This document shows positions 1 to 6,133 of a stretch of 9,265 bases of DNA, in pieces. The stretch's first letter is position 1; each line of letters begins with the position of its first letter. Both the position numbers and the translations under genes were made by a program. The notes under the pieces were generated by a model. That model was not told the DNA's origin and searched no databases. It was given only the letters and a program-made list of their open reading frames with translations. Source of the stretch: an uncultured Bilophila sp. Lineage in GTDB: Bacteria; Desulfobacterota; Desulfovibrionia; Desulfovibrionales; Desulfovibrionaceae. Location: contig CAUHBW010000128.1 in the NCBI GenBank assembly GCA_959604115.1, positions 1 through 9,265 of the forward strand. Reading direction: 5' to 3'.

Positions 1-229
1 AGGCGCAGACGGCTCCGACGGTTCCGCCCACCAGCCACAGCGCGTCGCCTTCCTGCCGCGCGTCCACCGCGTAGCCGTTCTTTTCCAGAAACCGGCTCAC
101 GTTTTCGCAGGCGGCGGCGTTATCCACCCGCACGAGAAGCGCCTCGGGGCGTTTCTCCGCGATCAGGCTCCGGCAGCGCATGACCGGTTCGGGGCAGGCG
201 AGCCCCCTGCAATCCAGTTCCGTAGACAT
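1..229 (-). CDS. yedF: YedF/TusA-family sulfurtransferase-like protein, 5' part only
   Basis: The reverse strand from an ATG at 229-227 is open to the window edge (76 codons), so the C-terminus is missing. The protein opens MSTELDCRGLACPEPVM, the hallmark of the TusA/SirA fold, with the CPxP motif (Cys12, Pro13, Pro15) and a second Cys at position 7. The following stretch, VDNAAACENVSRFLEKNGY, resembles the selenium-metabolism protein YedF more than TusA itself. YedF usually adds a C-terminal DsrE-like domain, which would lie outside the window. Family members carry persulfide or selenide on the CPxP cysteine; the substrate here is unknown. A strong Shine-Dalgarno (AAGGGAGG) sits 4 bp before the start. 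The gene is divergent from the tmc operon. The TusA-like fold is near certain; the YedF assignment is probable. Confidence 0.78.
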   Translation of the reverse strand, partial: MSTELDCRGLACPEPVMRCRSLIAEKRPEALLVRVDNAAACENVSRFLEKNGYAVDARQEGDALWLVGGTVGAVCA

Positions 230-233
230 GAAA

Positions 234-241
234 CCTCCCTT
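234..241 (-). promoter_or_regulatory. Ribosome binding site of the yedF-like gene
   Basis: Read on the minus strand, AAGGGAGG lies 4 bp before the ATG at 229-227. It is a near-perfect anti-16S match and fixes the start of a gene that has no stop codon inside the window. Confidence 0.8.
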
Positions 242-432
242 GGATAGGGTTACGCCGCGCCGGATTCGACGCGACGGGGAGAACTATGGCAAACGCCCCG
301 GAAAGTTTCAAGCGCGCCGCCTCACCCGGAAGCGGGACCGCGCCGCACCGGCTCCCCCGCCGAAAACCGGCTTCGCGGAAAGATTTACTTGCTGCAATTC
401 ATTCTTATTAAATACGATCCGGTATCCGCTAC

Positions 433-450
433 AAAAGATTGCAATCTTTT
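433..450. promoter_or_regulatory. 18-bp perfect palindrome, candidate operator
   Basis: AAAAGATTGCAATCTTTT is perfectly self-complementary with no spacer, the form expected of a homodimeric regulator's binding site. It lies about 200 bp upstream of the yedF-like start and about 490 bp upstream of the chosen tmcD start. As RNA it would have no loop, and the T run is short (to 451), so a terminator is unlikely. It does not match FNR/CRP (TTGAT-N4-ATCAA) or Rex (TTGTGAA-N4-TTCACAA) sites. The regulator is unknown. Confidence 0.45.
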
Positions 451-678
451 TATGGAACAAAGGCGTCACGAACGGGAAAAAACTTTTTTTGATTTTTTCC
501 GACATGCCGCCGCGTTGCCCCGGCAAGGTGATGATTTCAAAACATTTTTGGCGAAAATCTTTCGGAATTCAATTTTTTTGACGCTGAACGCTGTTGCCGC
601 GGCGTCACCTCAATCCGGCCTTTTCACAAAGTTTGCGTCCAAACGAGGCCACGTTGAACCAAAAAGAACAATCATGTT

Positions 679-695
679 TTAGATATGTTAGATAT
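679..695 (+). repeat. Direct repeat TTAGATAT x2 with 9-bp period in the AT-rich leader
   Basis: TTAGATAT occurs at 679-686 and again at 688-695, separated by one G. An 8-bp A/T inverted repeat follows (ATTTTTTT at 694-701 and AAAAAAAT at 714-721). This is the most AT-rich stretch upstream of tmcD, so it is a reasonable place for a promoter -10 region or a tandem binding site, but no well-spaced -35 element is visible. Function is inference only. Confidence 0.35.
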
Positions 696-779
696 TTTTT
701 TGGTATGCGGAACAAAAAAATGGAATACCGGCGCACCCTCTAACGCCGCGTATTTTCCCTTCTTCACGTTTTCATCTCC

Positions 780-793
780 TGATTGCCCAATCA
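780..793. repeat. Short dyad TGATTG-CC-CAATCA upstream of tmcD
   Basis: This 6+2+6 inverted repeat has the same GATTG/CAATC half-sites as the palindrome at 433-450, but with a 2-bp spacer instead of none. Single CAATC half-sites also occur at 611 and 669. A shared regulator is possible, but the different spacing argues against it. Confidence 0.3.
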
Positions 794-828
794 AGGCTGT
801 TCTTTTTAGGACAATGGGGTAACATGGA

Positions 829-846
829 GGGCGGAAACATCCGCCC
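829..846 (+). other. Leader hairpin GGGCGGA-AACA-TCCGCCC
   Basis: A perfect 7-bp GC-rich stem closes an AACA tetraloop. No T run follows, so it is not an intrinsic terminator. If tmcD starts at 926, this hairpin sits in the 5' untranslated leader about 80 nt before the start. If translation began at 824, it would occupy codons 2-8, which is unfavourable and is one reason for choosing 926. It may protect the 5' end of the mRNA; that is inference. Confidence 0.4.
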
Positions 847-925
847 GGAACGAAAACGCTTTACAGAACGGGAATTCGCGGTATGCTCCCTCCCAAAAGT
901 AGCTTCACACCCAGTGGGGGACTGT

Positions 926-2170
926 ATGGAAGATCAGAAACGGTATGATTGGGAACCTTCTGTCAGAAAGCTCGGGGATACGGCACTGTTACCCGAATGC
1001 GCCTGGCAGGAAGAATGGCAGATTTCTCCTGACTGCGAATCGTTCGCGGCGGTTTCTGCCCTCGAAGATGGCACTTTTACCGTACGCTTGAACGACGCGC
1101 TGTGGGAAACCCGCTCCGAAAAGATGTACAATTGCCGGTTTGCGCCTGACGGACGCCTGACGGTTCTTTCCCAGAACGATGGGGAATGGGCCGTCGCGGT
1201 GGACGACGCGGAAAGCGAAGAGCACGCCGACTACATGTGGGGAACCCGGTTCAACGACGCCGGGACCATCGCCGTGCCCATGCAGTCGGGCATGGAATAC
1301 GGCATGCTGGTCAACGGCACGCCGTGGGAACAGATGTACACCGCCGCCACCGACTTCGTCCTTTCCGAAGGCGGCAGCACCGCCGCCATCGTCCAGACCG
1401 CCGGTCTCGGACAGGCCGACCTCGAAGGCTTCCGCAAGGGCATCTACACGGTCGCCGTGGACGGCGAGGCGTGGGAAGAAGCCTACCTGAACGCCTGGGC
1501 GCCCTGTTTCGACAGGGAAGGCCACCGCGTAGCCTGTACCGTGCGCGTCACGCCGTACGAATACACCATTTCCATCAACGGGCAACGCTGGGGCGAAACC
1601 TATCCCTGCGCGTGGGAACCCGTCTTCGAGCCCAAGTCCGGCGACGTCATCGCCCCCATCCGCAAGGAAGGCAAATGGGGGCTGGCCCGCAACGGCTCCC
1701 TGTTCTGGAAGCCCGCCTTCGCCCAGTGCTGGTCGCCCAAGGCGTCCGCCGTCGACGGCGAACACATCTGGGCCATCGCCGCGCCCTCCTACGGCGCCTT
1801 CACCGTGGCCTGCAACGCCACGCCGTGGAGCTGCCGCTTCCCGTCCGTGACGGATCTCGTCCTGTCGCCCGACGGCAGGCACGCCGCCGCCCTCGGCAGC
1901 CAGAACAACAGCGACTTCCGCGTGATCGTGGACGGCAAGGTCTGGGATGCGCCCTTCGACATGGCCTGGCCGGTCGTCTTCGCGCCCACCAACGACCATG
2001 CCGCCGCCAAGGTCCGCCGCAACGGCAAATACGGCGTGTATGCGGACGGCAAGGCCGTGATCGAGAACCTCGACGACGTGTGGAACCCCACGTTCAGCCC
2101 GGACGGAACCGTCCTGCTGTTCTGTTCGCTCAAGGACGGCGTGTTCTCCCGCCATACGGTGCGGCTGTAG
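926..2170 (+). CDS. tmcD: TmcD, tryptophan-rich repeat protein of the Tmc redox complex
   Basis: TmcD is the cofactor-free, Trp-rich soluble subunit found with TmcABC in Desulfovibrio; its exact role is not established. From the ATG at 926 the protein has 414 residues and no signal peptide or membrane segment, consistent with a cytoplasmic location. It consists of about nine to ten degenerate units of 37-47 residues, each built on W-x-P-x-F-x-x-x-G, a beta-strand, then V-x-G-x-x-W (for example AWAPCFDREG, AWEPVFEPKSG, AWPVVFAP, VWNPTFSPDG). This pattern predicts a beta-propeller. The identification rests on this composition and on the tmcCBA genes directly downstream. The frame is open back to an ATG at 824, which would add 34 residues. 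I chose 926 because GGGGG sits 5 bp before it, the Trp-rich part begins right after it, and 824 is followed at once by a hairpin. The first roughly 250 bp have lower GC than the rest. tmcC follows after 28 bp. Confidence 0.85.
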   Translation: MEDQKRYDWEPSVRKLGDTALLPECAWQEEWQISPDCESFAAVSALEDGTFTVRLNDALWETRSEKMYNCRFAPDGRLTVLSQNDGEWAVAVDDAESEEHADYMWGTRFNDAGTIAVPMQSGMEYGMLVNGTPWEQMYTAATDFVLSEGGSTAAIVQTAGLGQADLEGFRKGIYTVAVDGEAWEEAYLNAWAPCFDREGHRVACTVRVTPYEYTISINGQRWGETYPCAWEPVFEPKSGDVIAPIRKEGKWGLARNGSLFWKPAFAQCWSPKASAVDGEHIWAIAAPSYGAFTVACNATPWSCRFPSVTDLVLSPDGRHAAALGSQNNSDFRVIVDGKVWDAPFDMAWPVVFAPTNDHAAAKVRRNGKYGVYADGKAVIENLDDVWNPTFSPDGTVLLFCSLKDGVFSRHTVRL

Positions 2171-2198
2171 GCCATCCACTTGCAAAAAGGAACTCATC

Positions 2199-2858
2199 AT
2201 GAATGCCTTGTATAATTTTGCGGTAGGCCCGCTGGCATGGATCGCGTTTACGGTGTGCATCGGCGGCATCATCTGGCGGCTGTGGTCGCTCGGACGCCTC
2301 GCCCGCCAGCGCGACGCCTCGGCCCTCGCCTACATGAACTGGAAAGATTCGCTGACCTCCATCATCCGCTGGACGTTGCCCTTCTCCACGTGCGGCTGGC
2401 GCGAAAACCCGCTGCTGACCGCGGCGAACTTCGTGCTGCACATCGGCATCCTGCTTGCCGTGCTGTTCTACTCCGCGCACAACGTCATGTGGGACTACAA
2501 TTTCGGTTTTTCCCTTCCTTCCCTGCCCGACGGCGTCATGGACGCCGTCACCCTAGCCACCATTCTGGCCTGTCTGGTCCTGGGCTGGCGCCGACTGGCA
2601 GTCCCGGCGTCGAGTCAGGTGACCCGACAGGCCGACTGGTTCTCCCTGCTGCTCGTCACCGGCGTCATGCTGACCGGCTTTGCCTCCGCGCATGGGTTCG
2701 GGAGCGAAAGCTTCATGGCCCTGCTCCACGTGCTGCTCGGCGAGGCGGTTCTCGTCTGCCTGCCCTTCACGCGCCTGAGCCACGCCATTCTGATTCCCTT
2801 CACCCGCGCCTACATGGGTTCTGAATCCATCGGCGTCCGGCGTACCTGCGACTGGTAA
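2199..2858 (+). CDS. tmcC: TmcC, cytochrome b membrane subunit of the Tmc complex
   Basis: This 219-residue protein has five predicted membrane helices, at about residues 4-27, 72-93, 112-130, 147-165 and 173-197. The size and topology match the NarI/HdrE/DsrM-like membrane subunits that bind b hemes. Candidate axial histidines are His81 and His94 around helix 2 and His177 and His195 around helix 5. The 18-residue spacing of the last pair equals that of the haem ligands in NarI. In the Tmc complex TmcC carries electrons across the membrane between periplasmic TmcA and cytoplasmic TmcB, and may also contact menaquinone. The start follows AAAAGGAA by about 7 bp. tmcB begins 15 bp after the stop, so the genes are almost certainly co-transcribed. 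Assigning b hemes to particular histidines is inference. Confidence 0.88.
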   Translation: MNALYNFAVGPLAWIAFTVCIGGIIWRLWSLGRLARQRDASALAYMNWKDSLTSIIRWTLPFSTCGWRENPLLTAANFVLHIGILLAVLFYSAHNVMWDYNFGFSLPSLPDGVMDAVTLATILACLVLGWRRLAVPASSQVTRQADWFSLLLVTGVMLTGFASAHGFGSESFMALLHVLLGEAVLVCLPFTRLSHAILIPFTRAYMGSESIGVRRTCDW

Positions 2859-2873
2859 TTTTGGAGGCACACG

Positions 2874-4190
2874 ATGGGTATTGAAAAACGCATAATCGAA
2901 GACGCCAACCTCAAGCGTGGCATGGAACTGGCCACGCCGGAGCGCATCACCAAGGTGATCCGCGACGTGCTCAAGGGCGAGGTCGGCGCGCGAGTCAAGG
3001 TATACGAACAGACCTGCATGCGCTGCGGCGCGTGCGCCAAGGCCTGCCACTTCAGCCTCTCCCACCCGGACGACGCGTCCTATACGCCCGTCGCCAAACT
3101 CGACAAGACCATCTTCAAGATGATCCGCGAGAAGGGGAAGCTCAACGCCGAACAGATGCGGGGCATCGCGCAGATAGCGTACACCGAGTGCAACATGTGC
3201 CGCCGCTGCATCCACTACTGTCCGGTGGGCGTGGACATCGCCTACCTGATCAGCCTCGTGCGGCGCATCTGCAACAAGCTCGACATGACGCCGACCTTCA
3301 TTCAGGACACCGCCAACAGCCACTCCGCCACGTTCAACCAGATGTGGGTGCGCGAGGACGAATGGATCGACAGCCTGATCTGGCAGGAAGAGGAAGCCCG
3401 CGAGGAATTCCCCGGCATCCGCATCCCGCTCGACAGGGAAGGCGCGGACTTCATGTATTCGGTCATCGCGCCGGAACCGAAATTCCGCACCCAGCTCATC
3501 TATCAGGCCGCCGCGATCTTCCATCAGGCGGGCTGCGACTGGACCATGCCCTCCCGTCCCGGCTGGGACAACAGCGACATGTGCATGTTCACGGGCGACT
3601 ATGAAATGATGGGCCGCATCAAGCGCGCCCACTTCGAACTCGCCCAGAAGCTGCGCGTCAAACGCATCGTCATGGGCGAATGCGGGCACGCCTTCCGCTC
3701 CGTGTATGACCAAGGCAACCGCTGGCTGTCCTGGAAGGACTCCCCGGTCCCGATCGTGCACGCCATCGAGTTCTACTGGGAGCTCATCAACGAGGGCAAA
3801 ATCAAGATCACGCACCAGTACGAAGAGCCCGTCACCATCCACGACCCGTGCAACACCATCCGCGGCCGCGGGCTGGCGGACAAGTTGCGCGACGTGGTGC
3901 ATTTCCTGTGCGCCAACGTGGTGGAGATGACCCCCAACCGCGAGCACAACTTCTGCTGCAGCGCGGGCGGCGGGATCATCAACTGCGGCCCGCCCTTCAA
4001 GAGCGTGCGCATGGAAGGCAACCGGGTCAAGGCCGATCAGCTCCGCAACACCGGAGTCCAAACCGTGGTCGCCCCCTGCCACAACTGTCACGGCGGTCTG
4101 GAAGACATCATCAAGCACCACAAGCTCGGGATGCACACCAAATTCATTGGTGACCTCATCTACGAACTGATGGAAAAGCCTGAAGTATAA
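2874..4190 (+). CDS. tmcB: TmcB, HdrD-like iron-sulfur subunit of the Tmc complex
   Basis: This 438-residue cytoplasmic protein has the layout of heterodisulfide reductase subunit D. Two ferredoxin-type [4Fe-4S] sites are visible: Cys48, 51, 54 and 58 (CMRCGACAKAC) and Cys106, 109, 112 and 116 (CNMCRRCIHYCP). A C-terminal CCG domain has Cys326, Cys361-Cys362 and the C-x2-C pair Cys402/Cys405; in HdrD this motif holds the noncubane cluster at the active site. The first CCG domain is degenerate, with only Cys221, Cys237 and Cys270 and no CC pair. In Tmc, TmcB takes electrons from TmcC and is thought to hand them to the cytoplasmic sulfate-reduction pathway; its actual acceptor is not established. 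DsrK is a close relative, but the gene order with tmcA, tmcC and tmcD points to TmcB. GGAGG (2863-2867) lies 6 bp before the ATG. A 122-bp gap separates it from tmcA. Confidence 0.9.
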   Translation: MGIEKRIIEDANLKRGMELATPERITKVIRDVLKGEVGARVKVYEQTCMRCGACAKACHFSLSHPDDASYTPVAKLDKTIFKMIREKGKLNAEQMRGIAQIAYTECNMCRRCIHYCPVGVDIAYLISLVRRICNKLDMTPTFIQDTANSHSATFNQMWVREDEWIDSLIWQEEEAREEFPGIRIPLDREGADFMYSVIAPEPKFRTQLIYQAAAIFHQAGCDWTMPSRPGWDNSDMCMFTGDYEMMGRIKRAHFELAQKLRVKRIVMGECGHAFRSVYDQGNRWLSWKDSPVPIVHAIEFYWELINEGKIKITHQYEEPVTIHDPCNTIRGRGLADKLRDVVHFLCANVVEMTPNREHNFCCSAGGGIINCGPPFKSVRMEGNRVKADQLRNTGVQTVVAPCHNCHGGLEDIIKHHKLGMHTKFIGDLIYELMEKPEV

Positions 4191-4312
4191 GCCTTTGCGG
4201 GGGCGCTTCCCCGCCTTCCCGGCGACGGGAGGGCCCCCGCTCCGCTCAGGACAGCACCCGGAACACCGCTTCGGAGGCGGCCTCCGCCCCCGTGAATCCA
4301 TTGGAGAAAATT
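4191..4312 (+). other. tmcB-tmcA intercistronic region with two GC-rich hairpins
   Basis: This is the longest gap in the operon. It contains a stem GCGGGG/CCCCGC (4197-4202 with 4209-4214) just after the tmcB stop. A second inverted repeat, CGGAGGC-G-GCCTCCG (4272-4286), lies about 15 nt before the tmcA Shine-Dalgarno. Neither has a downstream T run, so neither looks like an intrinsic terminator. Such elements often mark RNA processing or stability points that let one cistron be expressed at a different level. No AT-rich promoter is visible. An in-frame GTG at 4292 could extend tmcA by seven residues, but the ATG at 4313 has the proper ribosome binding site and yields a clean signal peptide. 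Confidence 0.5.
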
Positions 4313-4681
4313 ATGCCCCTGCACGCCCTTGCCCGCGCCGGTCTCGCCGTCACGCTGCTGCTTGGCCTCGTCGGGACGGCCCATGCGCTGACCCTGAAAT
4401 CCGACGAGTTTAAAACCCATCGTCGCCCCGCCGTCACGTTCGATCACGACGCGCACAACGAACGCGCCAAGATCGAAGACTGCATCGTCTGCCACCACGG
4501 CGGCGAAAACGGCGTCATCGATCCCGAAGTGAGCTCGGAAGATCAGCCCTGTTCCGAATGCCACAAGGTCAATGCGCCCAGCGGCCGCACGCCGCTCATG
4601 CGCGCGTTCCACAAGAACTGCATCGAATGCCACAGGGACCTCAACAAGGGTCCGACCACCTGCGGCGGCTGTCACAAGTAG
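4313..4681 (+). CDS. tmcA: TmcA, periplasmic type II tetraheme cytochrome c3
   Basis: The 122-residue precursor starts with a Sec signal peptide (residues 1-25: hydrophobic core, then GTAHA before cleavage). The mature protein has four CxxCH haem-binding motifs: Cys57-His61, Cys80-His84, Cys103-His107 and Cys117-His121. Distal-ligand candidates are His45, His48, His62 and His100, giving the eight histidines expected for four bis-His c hemes. All four motifs have a two-residue spacing, unlike many type I c3 proteins, which have CxxxxCH motifs. TmcA takes electrons from the type I cytochrome c3/hydrogenase pool in the periplasm and passes them to TmcC. GGAG (4303-4306) lies 6 bp before the ATG. 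The gap to the next gene is 9 bp. The cytochrome c3 assignment is secure; TmcA rather than another c3 follows from the neighbours. Confidence 0.92.
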   Translation: MPLHALARAGLAVTLLLGLVGTAHALTLKSDEFKTHRRPAVTFDHDAHNERAKIEDCIVCHHGGENGVIDPEVSSEDQPCSECHKVNAPSGRTPLMRAFHKNCIECHRDLNKGPTTCGGCHK

Positions 4682-4690
4682 GTTTCCGTC

Positions 4691-5209
4691 ATGGACGCCA
4701 TCCGGTTGCACGCCGACGGGACGCTCTCGTCCGAAACCCGCTTCGCGGGACTCCTGCGGATGGGGCTGGAACTCGACGAGGACGTGACGCTGCGTTCGTT
4801 CTTCAGGCTGCTGCGGCATTATCCGCTGGCGCAGGAACTGGTTCCCGGACTCGGCGAAGCGCTCGCCGAAGCCGAAGCCTGCCCCGCCTCCGGCTGCCGC
4901 TATCCCGGCCTGGAAGCGTTGCGCCTCGCCAAGCGCGTGGAGCTGACGGGGTTCCCCGGAGCGCCGCGCGTGGACGTCTACCTCGCCGTGGAGGCCGTCG
5001 GCGACGACCTGCCGGAATTGCGTTTTTTCCGCCTTCGGGACATGCTGGACACCCCCCTGAGAACGGGGCGTGCCCGGCATGTCCTGCTTGGCGAAGCCGC
5101 GGCCACGCTGGACGCGGAAACCTCCTTCACGCTGTTTGAACTGTTGGAGGGTCTGGGCTGGGAACTGGGTTTCCAGGGCGGATCTCTCACCTGTAATCTC
5201 AAGGAGTAA
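4691..5209 (+). CDS. Uncharacterised 172-aa protein between tmcA and the USP gene
   Basis: I do not recognise this protein. It has no signal peptide or membrane helix and is probably cytoplasmic. The N-terminal part (residues 1-60) looks like a short beta hairpin, then helices rich in Leu and Arg (for example TLRSFFRLLRHYPLA). The middle holds a Cys pair, ACPASGC; the C-terminal half alternates beta strands and helices and ends in TCNLKE. Possible folds cannot be decided by eye. The reading frame has the GC-rich codon use of its neighbours, and its two junctions are tight: 9 bp after tmcA, and its end carries the AAGGAG used by the next gene, which starts 4 bp past the stop. This implies co-translation with the USP. 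The start ATG has no strong Shine-Dalgarno of its own (AGG at the tmcA stop only), suggesting coupling to tmcA. A role tied to the Tmc complex or its signalling is plausible but unproven. Confidence 0.8.
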   Translation: MDAIRLHADGTLSSETRFAGLLRMGLELDEDVTLRSFFRLLRHYPLAQELVPGLGEALAEAEACPASGCRYPGLEALRLAKRVELTGFPGAPRVDVYLAVEAVGDDLPELRFFRLRDMLDTPLRTGRARHVLLGEAAATLDAETSFTLFELLEGLGWELGFQGGSLTCNLKE

Positions 5210-5213
5210 CGTG

Positions 5214-6131
5214 ATGTTGTTCAAGAACATCCTGTTTGCGAGTTCGGGAACGGCCGGCAGCGACAACGCCGCCAAGCTCGCCTTTGGCCTGGCGGAAAAG
5301 CAGGAGGCGGATCTCACCCTCTACCACTGCTACGGCGTTCCCTCCCGCGGTTTCGCCACCAACGTCACCGACACCCGCAGCGGCAATCTGGAACAGCCCG
5401 ACGCCGAATATGAGGAAATGGTACGCGAAGAACTGAATACGGCCTACGCCTATCAGATCGAAGCCTGTACCCGTCCCTTCCGCATGGAACTGAGCGTCGG
5501 CGTCCCCTCCACCGAAATTTTGCGCTACGCCCGCAAGGTCAAACCCGACCTCATCGTCATGGGCGCGAGCAGCGTGGCCAGCGATCCCAACGCCGCCCGC
5601 CTGCGCTCCATCGTGGGCAACACAGTGCGCGCCGTGGCGCGGAAGTCGCCCTGTCCGGTGCTCATCGTCAACCGGCCCTGCACGACCTGCTGGCATCTGT
5701 TCTCGAACATCGTCTTCTGCACCGACTTCAGCGAAGCCGCCAACCACGCCTTCCGCTTCGCCCTCAGAACGGCCCGCGAACTCGGCGCCCGGCTCTACAT
5801 CACCCATGCCGTGGACATCAGCTCCATTCAGGGCCTGAGCATGGACCAGTCCGAGATCGAGCGCCACACCGCCCTGATGCGCGACAAGATCGAAAAACTG
5901 TACGTCTCCCAGCTCGACGGCTTCCAGAACGCCGAAGTCATCGTGCGCGAAGGCACGCCCTACGTCGAACTCCTCAAGATTGCCCGCGAGAATCAGGCCG
6001 ACCTCATCGTCATGGCCCACCATTCCGCCGATCTTCCCAACGACGAGGCGGATATCGGCTCCACGGTGGAACAGGTCGTGCTGCGCTCGGCCTGCCCCGT
6101 CGCCAGCGTGACCCGTCCCGAGGCCGAGTAA
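5214..6131 (+). CDS. Tandem-domain universal stress protein (UspA family)
   Basis: The 305-residue protein contains two UspA domains, about residues 1-153 and 158-305. Each opens with a strand (FKNILFASSG; FSNIVFCTDFSEAANHAF) and includes the typical PDLIVMGAS / ADLIVMAHH strand and a CPVLIV / CPVASV end. In domain 1 the nucleotide-binding glycine loop runs from Gly117 to Gly135, longer than the usual G-x2-G-x9-G. In domain 2 the first glycine is replaced by Ala (MAHHS), keeping only the IGST end. ATP binding is therefore uncertain in both halves, especially the second. AAGGAG at 5201-5206 sits 7 bp before the ATG at 5214; the frame is open further upstream (ATG 5070), but that part overlaps the previous gene and is rejected. 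Two-domain USPs are often sensors or chaperone-like partners in energy stress. The gene sits between the redox and signalling parts of the operon. Confidence 0.9.
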   Translation: MLFKNILFASSGTAGSDNAAKLAFGLAEKQEADLTLYHCYGVPSRGFATNVTDTRSGNLEQPDAEYEEMVREELNTAYAYQIEACTRPFRMELSVGVPSTEILRYARKVKPDLIVMGASSVASDPNAARLRSIVGNTVRAVARKSPCPVLIVNRPCTTCWHLFSNIVFCTDFSEAANHAFRFALRTARELGARLYITHAVDISSIQGLSMDQSEIERHTALMRDKIEKLYVSQLDGFQNAEVIVREGTPYVELLKIARENQADLIVMAHHSADLPNDEADIGSTVEQVVLRSACPVASVTRPEAE

Positions 6132-6133
6132 TC

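Larger units (their letters stand above)
230..925. other. Divergent intergenic control region (yedF-like / tmcD)
   Basis: This stretch of nearly 700 bp separates the two divergent genes and should hold both promoters. Positions 242-380 are GC-rich like the coding regions; about 380-800 is strongly AT-rich with A and T runs. No convincing sigma-70 (TTGACA/TATAAT) or sigma-54 (TGGCAC-N5-TTGC) pair was found by eye. The nearest sigma-54-like string, TGGC at 549 followed by TTTC, lacks the key GC. The reading frames that cross the region have poor composition and no good ribosome binding site, so I call no gene. One 41-codon frame at 286-411 is treated under findings. The palindrome, direct repeat and dyads are listed separately. 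Confidence 0.6.

Noticed and set aside
549..563. Sigma-54-like promoter TGGC-N7-TTTC
   Set aside because: The essential GC at the -12 position is missing and the -24 element matches only TGGC.
620..634. TTTTCACAA string resembling a Rex half-site
   Set aside because: The opposite half-site (TTGTGAA) is absent at the required distance, so a Rex operator is not supported.
180..682. Overlapping plus-strand frames of 133 and 97 codons in the intergenic region
   Set aside because: They cross a sharp change in base composition, lack a ribosome binding site (one needs a TTG start) and show no protein-like pattern.
989..2272. A 427-codon minus-strand frame opposite tmcD
   Set aside because: Mirror frame of a GC-rich gene with no ribosome binding site or known motif, while the plus frame shows regular Trp repeats.
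2553..4301. A 582-codon minus-strand frame opposite tmcC and tmcB
   Set aside because: The plus strand carries unmistakable cysteine motifs and well-placed ribosome binding sites; the antisense frame has no recognisable domain and runs across two gene junctions.
5070..5213. Upstream extension of the USP to an ATG at 5070
   Set aside because: It would overlap the previous gene by 140 bp and add a sequence unlike UspA, whereas the ATG at 5214 has AAGGAG 7 bp before it and begins exactly at the first UspA strand.
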